Below are positions 1-5,429 of a stretch of DNA of 8,296 nt, piece by piece. Location: contig DTVC01000019.1 of the NCBI GenBank assembly GCA_012963775.1, forward strand, positions 1-8,296, given 5' to 3'. The DNA is from Candidatus Pelagibacter sp. Its GTDB lineage: Bacteria; Pseudomonadota; Alphaproteobacteria; Pelagibacterales; Pelagibacteraceae. The notes under the pieces were generated by a model. That model was given only the letters and a program-made list of their open reading frames with translations. It was not told the origin of the DNA and did no database searches. Numbering within the stretch: the first letter of the stretch is position 1; the number at the start of each line of letters is the position of its first letter. Made by a program: the position numbers and the translations under genes.

Positions 1-325
1 ATGGAACTCCATATCTTTCTAACTCAATAACTGCTCTTGGAGCCTCTTTGCATAAATACTCAATACAGTCTTGATCTCCGAGCCAATCTGCTCCTTTAAC
101 AGTATCATACATATGCCAGCGCCAATCATCTTCTCCCATATTGCCTAAGGCAGCTGATATTCCACCTTGCGCTGCAGAAGTATGACTTCTTGTTGGAAAA
201 ACTTTAGAAATACAGGCAGTCTTTAATCCAGCTTCGCTCAGACCTACAGCCGCTCTTAAACCAGAACCACCAGCTCCTAAAACTACTACATCATATTCAT
301 GATCAATAATTTTATAAGAACTCAT
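1..325 (-). CDS. sdhA: Succinate dehydrogenase flavoprotein subunit (N-terminal part; runs off the left edge)
   Basis: Translating the minus strand from the ATG at 325-323 gives 108 codons with no stop before the window edge, so only the N-terminal part is present. SdhA oxidises succinate to fumarate using covalently bound FAD, as the catalytic subunit of complex II on the cytoplasmic face of the inner membrane. Visible signatures are the dinucleotide-binding motif [14 protein letters not shown] at residues 13-26 and [16 protein letters not shown] at 40-55, where His48 is the expected FAD attachment site. [19 protein letters not shown] follows and is typical of the family. The start codon overlaps the sdhD stop in an ATGA arrangement, which implies translational coupling. 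sdhB would be expected just outside the window. The identification is secure; only completeness is unknown. Confidence 0.97.
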   Translation of the reverse strand, partial: MSSYKIIDHEYDVVVLGAGGSGLRAAVGLSEAGLKTACISKVFPTRSHTSAAQGGISAALGNMGEDDWRWHMYDTVKGADWLGDQDCIEYLCKEAPRAVIELERYGVP

Positions 326-651
326 ATATTTAAATTAAATAACACCATAATTATAATTAAAGGAACGATTATAAAAAATGTATACAACGTTTTATTTGCT
401 ATATTTTTTATTTTTTTATCATGAATATAATCTTCAAAAATTTCACTAATACTTAATGAAGAATAAAAGAAAGCCACAATCATTAAAAGCGATGTTAAAA
501 ATTTTGACGGTTGTGTAGAAAAAAAACTTACAATATCAACATAATCTTTTTCATAAATTGATACTAAATTAATAATAAACCACACCATTAATGGAATAAG
601 AATTATTGAACTAACTTTAAGAAATATCCATTTTTTTGTTGCATTAATCAT
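322..651 (-). CDS. sdhD: Succinate dehydrogenase membrane anchor subunit SdhD
   Basis: Small hydrophobic protein of 109 residues with three predicted membrane helices (about 10-31, 49-72 and 86-106). It anchors SdhAB to the inner membrane and helps form the quinone and heme b sites. I chose the ATG at 651-649 (MINATKKW), one base after the sdhC stop. A TTG start at 672 in the same frame would add seven residues but overlap sdhC. The family motif EDYIH is present, with Asp74-Tyr75 matching the quinone-site Asp-Tyr of E. coli SdhD (Asp82-Tyr83). Oddly, the residue eleven before that Asp, the heme b axial His (His71) in E. coli, is Tyr63 here, in [17 protein letters not shown]. The stop overlaps the sdhA start by three bases. 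Sequence conservation in this family is low; identity rests on context, size and the EDYIH motif. Confidence 0.9.
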   Translation of the reverse strand: MINATKKWIFLKVSSIILIPLMVWFIINLVSIYEKDYVDIVSFFSTQPSKFLTSLLMIVAFFYSSLSISEIFEDYIHDKKIKNIANKTLYTFFIIVPLIIIMVLFNLNI

Positions 652-652
652 A

Positions 653-1036
653 TTAAATAATTTGTTTTCCAATTAAATAAATTAGTATTGTTAAGACAAA
701 AGACCCAAAAATAACAATCAGACCTGTAATTTTTGAAGTGATTAGTTCAAAACCATATCCAAAATCCCAAAACAAATGTCTGATTTCACTTAATATCTGA
801 AAGCTAAATGACCAAGTCAAACATAATATTAAAAACTTACCTAAAAAAGATTGAAGAAAAGATTTTATATATTCATAATTTGTTTCTCCCAGTAACAATA
901 AAGCTATCCATAAGCATACTAAAGTTAATGCTACTATATTTATTACACCTGTAATTCTGTGTGAAATAGAAATTAACAAAGAAATATTCCAACTATAAAT
1001 TTGAATATGAGGTGATAAAGGGTTTTTATTTTCCAT
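653..1036 (-). CDS. sdhC: Succinate dehydrogenase cytochrome b556 subunit SdhC
   Basis: A 127-residue membrane protein, close to the usual SdhC length. It provides the other half of the complex II membrane anchor, with quinone and heme b contacts. The N-terminal signature NPLSPHIQIY (5-14) is followed by SISHRITG (23-30). Ser23 and Arg27 match the quinone-site Ser27/Arg31 of E. coli, and His26 sits between them as in the family. The second signature EIRHLFWDFGY (84-94) holds His87, the expected heme axial ligand. Three membrane helices are predicted at about 27-50, 66-84 and 103-123. The ATG directly abuts the asd stop (TAAATG, no spacer), so it is almost certainly cotranscribed with asd upstream and sdhD downstream. 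Confidence 0.96.
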   Translation of the reverse strand: MENKNPLSPHIQIYSWNISLLISISHRITGVINIVALTLVCLWIALLLLGETNYEYIKSFLQSFLGKFLILCLTWSFSFQILSEIRHLFWDFGYGFELITSKITGLIVIFGSFVLTILIYLIGKQII

Positions 1037-2035
1037 TTATTTAATTTTAATTAATGCTTCAGCAATTTCCACAGCATTCAAAGCCGCACCCTTAAGAAGA
1101 TTGTCTGAAACAATCCATAAATTAATTGTATTATCTTGAGAATTATCTTCTCTAATTCTAGAAATAAATGTTTCAAATTTATTTTCTGCCTCTGCAGGTG
1201 TAATATAACCTCCATCTTTATGTTCATCTACAACTTTGCAACCTGGTGAAGTATTTAATACATCTCGAATTTCATTTAATTTATATTTTTTATTAAATTC
1301 AATATTAACACTTACTGCATGTGAAACTAAAACTGGTATTCTAACGGATGTGGATGTTACTTTAATTTTTGAATCTAAAATTTTTTTCACTTCATCATGC
1401 ATTTTCTGCTCTTCTTTAGTGTAGCCACTATCCAAAAAACTATCTATATGTGGTATCGCATTAAAGGCAATTTGTTTTGTAAAATAACTTGAACTTAAAT
1501 TTTTATTTTCAAAAAAATCTTTTGTTTGTGATAACAATTCATCCATTGAAGCTTTGCCAGCTCCAGAGACAGATTGATAAGTTGAGGCAACAATTCTTTT
1601 TATATTATATAAATCATGTAGAGGTTTTAATGCTACAACCAAAGGTATTACTGAACAATTAGCATTAGCTATAATATTTTTTTTTTTATAATTTTTTAAA
1701 TCATGAGAATTAACTTCTGGCACAATAAGAGGAACATCCGGATCCATTCTAAAATAGCTTGAGTTATCTATTACCAATGAATGTTTTGCAGCTAATGGGG
1801 CATATTTTTCTGAAATTTTGCCTCCTGCAGAAAAGAAAGTAATTTCAGATTTTGAAAAATCAAAAGTTTCTAAATTTTCAACCTCAATTTCTTTTCCTTT
1901 AAATTTTAATTTTGATCCAGCACTTTTAGATGATGCAACCAAATATAAGCTATCTACAGGAAAACTTTTGTTCTCAAGAACCTTTAAAATTTTCCTTCCA
2001 ACATTACCTGTTGCACCTACAATTGCTATATTCAT
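1037..2035 (-). CDS. asd: Aspartate-semialdehyde dehydrogenase
   Basis: Reduces L-4-aspartyl phosphate to L-aspartate-4-semialdehyde with NADPH in the cytoplasm, the branch point to lysine/diaminopimelate, threonine and methionine. The protein is 332 residues, a normal length for the family. The NADP-binding GATGNVGRKIL lies at 7-17. The catalytic Cys is Cys127 in NANCSVIPLVVALKPL. The usual partners are Gln154 (STYQSVSGAGKASMDEL) and the substrate and base residues Arg232 and His239 in RIPVLVSHAVSVNIEF. All are present, so the enzyme should be active. It is the first intact gene of the asd-sdhCDA block. Its start lies 20 bp from the truncated DmdA-like tail, so whatever promoter it uses must lie in or beyond that scar. 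No strong Shine-Dalgarno sequence precedes the ATG. Confidence 0.96.
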   Translation of the reverse strand: MNIAIVGATGNVGRKILKVLENKSFPVDSLYLVASSKSAGSKLKFKGKEIEVENLETFDFSKSEITFFSAGGKISEKYAPLAAKHSLVIDNSSYFRMDPDVPLIVPEVNSHDLKNYKKKNIIANANCSVIPLVVALKPLHDLYNIKRIVASTYQSVSGAGKASMDELLSQTKDFFENKNLSSSYFTKQIAFNAIPHIDSFLDSGYTKEEQKMHDEVKKILDSKIKVTSTSVRIPVLVSHAVSVNIEFNKKYKLNEIRDVLNTSPGCKVVDEHKDGGYITPAEAENKFETFISRIREDNSQDNTINLWIVSDNLLKGAALNAVEIAEALIKIK

Positions 2036-2055
2036 GATATTTTTTGATCTTATAC

Positions 2056-2196
2056 CTAGATGAAGAGTAAATCACAAATTTTTCCATCAAAAGTTTCCCC
2101 ATTTATTTTGATTTTAAAGGGTTGTGAGATGTTCCAATAAGGCTTGAATATCATAGCTATTCCAATCACTTTTTCAAAGTGAGGCGAATATGCTCC
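2056..2196 (-). pseudogene. C-terminal remnant of a GcvT-fold aminomethyltransferase, DmdA-like (DMSP demethylase-like)
   Basis: About 46 codons of the C-terminal barrel of the GcvT family remain, running from GAYSPHFEKVIGIAMI to a TAG stop at 2058-2056 and ending CDLLFI. The pattern 'YSP..K.IGIAM', then a short beta segment with an NGE turn and a terminal '.PF.'-like ending, is characteristic of the GCV_T C-terminal domain. The wording is closest, from memory, to DMSP demethylase (DmdA), which transfers a methyl group from DMSP to tetrahydrofolate. The N-terminal folate-binding part (roughly 300 or more residues) is missing. Upstream of about 2196 the same frame stays open to an ATG at 2259, but those residues are antisense to the M24 remnant and do not resemble the family. 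GcvT-fold assignment about 0.75, DmdA specifically about 0.5. Other GcvT paralogues, such as demethylases of methylated glycines, are alternatives. Confidence 0.65.
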
Positions 2197-2199
2197 AGG

Positions 2200-2376
2200 C
2201 CAATGCTTTACACAGGTAATCCGTATGTCATTCAACCCGGTAATGTCTTCTTTATGCACATGATATTGATGGATTCAGTCAATGAATTAGCGATGAATTT
2301 AGGTGAGACTTATCTTGTAACTAAAGATGGAAATGAAAGATTGGGTAAGCAGAAACTAGATTTAGTGGTCTTATAG
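2200..2376 (+). pseudogene. C-terminal remnant of an M24 (creatinase/prolidase-fold) protein, possibly DddP-like DMSP lyase
   Basis: The only plus-strand coding trace in the window. The frame reads PMLYTGNPYVIQPGNVFF, then HMILMDS, LGETYLVTKDGNERL and a short tail to TAG. This matches the end of M24 'pita-bread' proteins, where 'V.PG.VF' precedes the penultimate metal-binding strand and 'GET.LVT..G.E.L' carries the last metal-ligand Glu. Having HMI where prolidases have E-P suggests a specialised branch. DddP, the M24-type DMSP lyase of marine alphaproteobacteria, comes to mind, supported by the adjoining DmdA-like tail, but this is inference. Around 350-400 N-terminal residues, including the Asp-Asp and His metal ligands, are gone. 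An ATG at 2203 could in principle start a 57-codon ORF, but nothing suggests function. M24 about 0.65, DddP about 0.35. Confidence 0.6.
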
Positions 2377-2392
2377 GCCCTATTCCTCTAGT

Positions 2393-2515
2393 TTATTTAA
2401 TTAATATTTTAGAAAAATCAGGTCGTTCAAAAATTGTATCTACAAAAATATTTAAATTGTTTTTTTCTTCATCAGATATATTTGAAAATTTTAAATTAGC
2501 CTTATACTTTTTATT
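2393..2515. repeat. Direct repeat copy A flanking the TauE gene
   Basis: By hand alignment, this stretch of about 123 bp matches 3316-3438 without gaps and with about 12 mismatches (roughly 90% identity). Several differences are synonymous in the MmgE/PrpD frame, so the copies diverged at least partly while coding. The similarity stops on the right about where the TauE downstream spacer begins. Both copies are in the same orientation and bracket the TauE/SafE gene. Confidence 0.9.
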
Positions 2516-2516
2516 A
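2393..2516 (-). pseudogene. C-terminal remnant of a second MmgE/PrpD-family gene
   Basis: Read on the minus strand, this stretch encodes about 40 residues (NNKKYKANLKFSNIS, then DEEKNNLNIFVDTIFERPDF and SKILIK, TAA at 2395-2393) that match the last 40 residues of the intact MmgE/PrpD protein encoded at 3316-4668. Only about six of the 39 residues from Lys-Lys-Tyr onward differ. An in-frame TAA lies just upstream of the match (near 2523), and no further MmgE/PrpD sequence precedes it, so the 5' roughly 410 codons are missing. The tail lies about 25 bp beyond the TauE stop. It is a fossil of a second, diverged MmgE/PrpD copy or of a recombination event; see the repeat entries. Confidence 0.85.
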
Positions 2517-2540
2517 TTATATTATATTACAAAAAGGTTA

Positions 2541-3314
2541 CTAAAATATTAATGCTCTATAAATCATAGCAGCACCACCTATAATTACACAAATTTCAAT
2601 AATGATTGTGTGCATTTTTACTCCAAGTTTATCTGCAATTTTTTTAGCAGTGTAAGATCCAAAAATTGAAACAATGCCAATCATGGATCCTACATATAAA
2701 GCATCTGAGTTTAATAATCCTAAATTCCAAAATGATATTATGCGAATAATAACATTAATAAGTGTCACAAAAGAATCTGTTGCAATAATTTGTGCGCCAA
2801 CTAATCCATTAGCTGCAAGTGCAGTTAATAAAACTGAACCAGGTCCAAGTATTACGCCACTTATTGTTCCATAAAAAACAGCCATAACACCAAGACCAAA
2901 CCAACCAATATTTAAATTAATTTTTTTAAATACTCTTCTTAAGATAACAATGAATGCTAATCCAAAACCTAAACAAAAGTATAATGTCTTTGGTGATACC
3001 GAGGCATAAAAATTTGTTCCAGCAATTAAAAAAGGTGTTGAGATAATTGCAAAATAAATTCCTTTTTTCCAAAAAATACTTTTTCGGTAATAATACATTC
3101 TTGATAAATTTGAAAATAAGACAAACACAGACATTAAAGGAACTAAAAGTTTAATTGGAATAAAAGGAGATATTAATAAACCTAACGTCATACCTCCACC
3201 ATAACCAGAAATACCAGAGACAACAGAAGCAAAGAAGGCGGTTAAAATCAAAATAGAAAGTTCTAAAAAACCTAAGCTTGCAAATAATGCAGCAATATCA
3301 AAGTCAGCTTCCAT
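2541..3314 (-). CDS. TauE/SafE-family membrane protein (putative anion/sulfite exporter)
   Basis: A 257-residue, highly hydrophobic protein with about seven or eight membrane segments and the two-fold internal repeat of the TauE/SafE family. The first half carries SGISGYGGGM (33-42) and the second SGVILGPGSVLL (152-163), the matching Gly-rich re-entrant motifs. Characterised relatives export sulfite, sulfoacetate or related organo-sulfur anions, but most family members are uncharacterised, so the substrate is unknown. The ATG lies one base past the MmgE/PrpD stop (TAA-A-ATG), with no Shine-Dalgarno sequence, so translation is presumably coupled. It is the last intact gene of the tct operon. 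The direct repeat around it suggests that it, or its downstream flank, was involved in a recombination event. Family assignment is solid; export function and direction are inferred from the family. Confidence 0.85.
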   Translation of the reverse strand: MEADFDIAALFASLGFLELSILILTAFFASVVSGISGYGGGMTLGLLISPFIPIKLLVPLMSVFVLFSNLSRMYYYRKSIFWKKGIYFAIISTPFLIAGTNFYASVSPKTLYFCLGFGLAFIVILRRVFKKINLNIGWFGLGVMAVFYGTISGVILGPGSVLLTALAANGLVGAQIIATDSFVTLINVIIRIISFWNLGLLNSDALYVGSMIGIVSIFGSYTAKKIADKLGVKMHTIIIEICVIIGGAAMIYRALIF

Positions 3315-3315
3315 T

Positions 3316-3438
3316 TTACTTAATTAGTATTTTGGAAAAATCAGGTTTTTCAAAAATTGTATCTATAAAAACATTTAAATTATTTTTTTCTTCTTCAGAT
3401 ATTTTTGAAAATTTTAAATTAGCCTCATATTTTTTATT
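3316..3438. repeat. Direct repeat copy B (3' end of the intact MmgE/PrpD gene)
   Basis: This is the in-gene copy of the roughly 123 bp direct repeat, coding for the last 40 residues of the MmgE/PrpD protein plus its stop. Its partner at 2393-2515 lies in the same orientation 923 bp away, with the TauE gene between the two. Confidence 0.9.
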
Positions 3439-4668
3439 CATATCATTTTTTGTTAATGGTTGTTTTCTACCACCTCTAAAACATGCTTGGTGTTCAGTAA
3501 ATGTACCATCTTCTGTTTCACAAATTAAGGTACCGGTGTAATTTTTTGGATATTCATTTTCAGGGTCTACTTCGTAATTTACTTTGTTAGCTAATTCTAA
3601 AATTTCACTATCTTTTATACTTGATTCATTAAATTCGTTTAATCCAGCATCACCTCTTAAAAAACCAACGGCAACACAATAAGGAACAGAAAACTTTGCA
3701 GAATAAGGAGTAGATGGATTTTTCTTTTCTTTAGTTGGTTCCCATAATCTATGAACAGTGCCCTCGCCTACTTTCGCCAAAATAGATCTAATTTTCTTCG
3801 GATCTTTAATCTTATTCTTTAATTTTATTGCGCAATCTACAAAAGGTTGAGCCATAGTTCCACAAGCATAAGGTTTAAAAGCCAAATTTTCTGTTTCCCA
3901 TCTAGAACCTAAATTGTCAGTTAAATGTGAAAAGTCTCTATCAATTTCTCTGAGAGCAAATGCCTTGAAAAAACCATGCTCTCCTTCGAACACTGTTCTA
4001 GGTCCATAAAAATCAGACTTTGCGATTAACGTAGCATTCATACCTGAATTAGCAGACCAACCAGGATGAACTCTTTTAGTCCAAGATCCCTCAGCAAGAT
4101 ATTCAATAATGCCAGATGTAAAACTTCCTGCTATACCAAGTGCTGAGACCATTTGTTTTTCAGTTAAATCTAATACTGAAGATAGGCCAGCAGCCACACC
4201 AAAGGTTCCACATACTGCGGTTGGATGAAAACATTGTTTGTGCATAGCCGTTGGGGCAACCAAAGCTAATCTACATATTAATTCTGAACCGACAATCAAT
4301 CCTTTTAAAATTTGATCTCCACTTAAATTAAATTTTTGTGCAGTTGAAAGCATCGCTGGTATCATTGATGCACCTACATGCATTGGGTTACCTTCAAAGG
4401 TATCATCAAAATCCTCACCGTGAGCGGCAGTACCTGCAATTATTGCAGATGAAAATAGATCAAATTCTTTTCCGTGACCTAAACACACAAAAGAACCAGA
4501 ACCTTTATAAGTTTTGACTAAACTTTGAACATAGTTTTCGTTTCTTGCAGATACAATAACCCCACAAATATCTTTAAATAGAAATTCTAAAGTTTTTCTA
4601 TATTTTTCTGGAATATCTTTAACTGTTAGATTTTTACTCCAACTTGAAAATTCCTCAGCTATTGTCAT
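3316..4668 (-). CDS. MmgE/PrpD family protein (putative carboxylate dehydratase, epimerase or decarboxylase)
   Basis: A full-length 450-residue member of the MmgE/PrpD family. Known members include 2-methylcitrate dehydratase, cis-aconitate decarboxylase and iminodisuccinate epimerase, all acting on small polycarboxylates. Conserved blocks seen in order are AAHGEDFDDT (81-90), FHPTAVCGTFGVAAG (147-161), KRVHPGWSANSGMNA (198-212), KPYACGTMAQPFVD (265-278) and FSVPYCVAVGFLRG (326-339). These supply the His, Asp and Lys residues that line the cleft between the helical and lid domains. The gene overlaps the SDR stop by four bases (ATGA) and is followed one base later by the TauE gene. Lying after tctCBA, it probably acts on the imported carboxylate. 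There is no evidence for a methylcitrate pathway (no prpB or prpC here), so prpD is not assigned. The 3' end is duplicated at 2393-2516. Confidence 0.88.
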   Translation of the reverse strand: MTIAEEFSSWSKNLTVKDIPEKYRKTLEFLFKDICGVIVSARNENYVQSLVKTYKGSGSFVCLGHGKEFDLFSSAIIAGTAAHGEDFDDTFEGNPMHVGASMIPAMLSTAQKFNLSGDQILKGLIVGSELICRLALVAPTAMHKQCFHPTAVCGTFGVAAGLSSVLDLTEKQMVSALGIAGSFTSGIIEYLAEGSWTKRVHPGWSANSGMNATLIAKSDFYGPRTVFEGEHGFFKAFALREIDRDFSHLTDNLGSRWETENLAFKPYACGTMAQPFVDCAIKLKNKIKDPKKIRSILAKVGEGTVHRLWEPTKEKKNPSTPYSAKFSVPYCVAVGFLRGDAGLNEFNESSIKDSEILELANKVNYEVDPENEYPKNYTGTLICETEDGTFTEHQACFRGGRKQPLTKNDMNKKYEANLKFSKISEEEKNNLNVFIDTIFEKPDFSKILIK

Positions 4669-5429
4669 GGTGTAAAACTACCACCACTTACATGAAGTGT
4701 CTGTCCATTAATATAATCTGCTTCTTTCTTACAAAGATTTGCAATCACTTCAGCAACTTCATCAGGTTTTCCAAATCGGTTTAGTACTAAGTTTGGAGTT
4801 TGCGGATGTTTTAACCAATGACCTTTAAGCGCTGTTTCTTTGCTATCAAAATCTACAATAAAACCTGGTACCACACAATTACAGGTTACACCTCTTTCTA
4901 AAAATTCCATACTGATCGCTTTTGTTAGACCAACTAAAGCTGCTTTAGAGGTAACTACATGAGCTCTCGTCTTTGCACCGATATGTCCTGATATACCACC
5001 GATATTGATAACTCTTCCCCATTTTTGTTTTGTCATATATCCAATCAAAGCTTGGGTACATAAGAAGGAAGCGTCAACATTTACAGCCATTACTTTCTTC
5101 CAATCTTCATAAGTAATTTTTTCAAAATCATCCTGAATTCTTATAGCTGCATTATTTATAAGAACAGATGGTGTTCCTAGTTTTTCTGCTGCTTCTTTGA
5201 TCTTGTTAATTGTTGTTAAATCTACTAGATCACCAACTACAAAATTAGATTTTACTCCATACCCTTTTACTATCTCGACGGTTTTTTTTGCTTCTTCAAT
5301 GCTTTTGCCGCCAGTATGTATTAAAATATTAAAGCCTTGATCTGCGAGTTTTTTTGCTGTGGCTCTTCCAATTTTTTTTGCGCCACCAGTAATAACTACA
5401 ACTTTGTTTTTATTAAACTCTTTGCTCAT
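4665..5429 (-). CDS. Short-chain dehydrogenase/reductase-fold protein with altered active site
   Basis: A 254-residue classical SDR by length and fold. It has the cofactor motif TGGAKKIG (14-21), an acidic GDLVD (66-70) after the third strand, NNAA (92-95), the conserved Asn117 in AVNV, the PG turn at 188-189 and the C-terminal NGQTLHVSGG (241-250). Aligned to FabG (INIGS...Y..AK), the catalytic Ser becomes Gly145 (INIGGISG; Ser147 lies two residues on) and the catalytic Tyr becomes Val158 in RAHVVTSKAAL. Lys162 is retained. The codons at the Val site read clearly on the minus strand. It may therefore be a noncanonical SDR branch or a nucleotide-binding protein without ordinary oxidoreductase activity. 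Its ATG lies 17 bp inside the tctA 3' end and its TGA overlaps the next gene, so it is an integral part of the operon. The specific substrate is unknown. Confidence 0.88.
   Translation of the reverse strand: MSKEFNKNKVVVITGGAKKIGRATAKKLADQGFNILIHTGGKSIEEAKKTVEIVKGYGVKSNFVVGDLVDLTTINKIKEAAEKLGTPSVLINNAAIRIQDDFEKITYEDWKKVMAVNVDASFLCTQALIGYMTKQKWGRVINIGGISGHIGAKTRAHVVTSKAALVGLTKAISMEFLERGVTCNCVVPGFIVDFDSKETALKGHWLKHPQTPNLVLNRFGKPDEVAEVIANLCKKEADYINGQTLHVSGGSFTP

Larger units (their letters stand above)
2036..2540. other. Gene-free scar between the tct operon and the asd-sdh operon
   Basis: This 505 bp stretch has no intact gene. From left to right it holds a 20 bp asd leader, the DmdA-like tail (minus), the M24 tail (plus), 16 bp between two converging stop codons, the MmgE/PrpD tail (minus) and about 25 bp of AT-only-like spacer before the TauE stop. 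Any promoter of the asd-sdhCDA block is expected here, but none stands out from the AT-rich background. A perfect 8 bp inverted repeat (2353-2360 with 2387-2394, 26-base loop) spans the end of the M24 tail. It is too AT-rich and open to call as a terminator. Confidence 0.8.

Noticed and set aside
652..672. TTG start at 672 for sdhD, adding seven residues (MENKLFN).
   Set aside because: It would overlap the sdhC 3' end, whereas the ATG at 651 sits one base after the sdhC stop in the same style as the other junctions.
2150..2177. Possible sigma-70-like promoter on the minus strand upstream of asd (TTGAAA at 2177-2172, 16 bp spacer, TATGAT at 2155-2150).
   Set aside because: It lies inside the conserved coding part of the DmdA-like tail, and such matches are frequent by chance in AT-rich DNA. 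It could drive asd but has no independent support.
2056..2259. A complete 67-codon minus-strand ORF with its own ATG, considered as an intact small gene.
   Set aside because: Only the last 46 or so codons resemble a known domain. The first part is the antisense of the M24 tail, so the ATG is fortuitous.
2353..2394. Perfect 8 bp inverted repeat (AAACTAGA / TCTAGTTT) around the M24 tail stop, considered as a terminator.
   Set aside because: The stem is short and AT-rich, the loop is 26 bases, and there is no clean T-run directly after it. Chance occurrence is likely.
3316..4668. Naming the MmgE/PrpD gene prpD (2-methylcitrate dehydratase).
   Set aside because: No methylcitrate cycle genes are nearby, and the family covers several reactions. 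The operon context points to an imported carboxylate of unknown identity.
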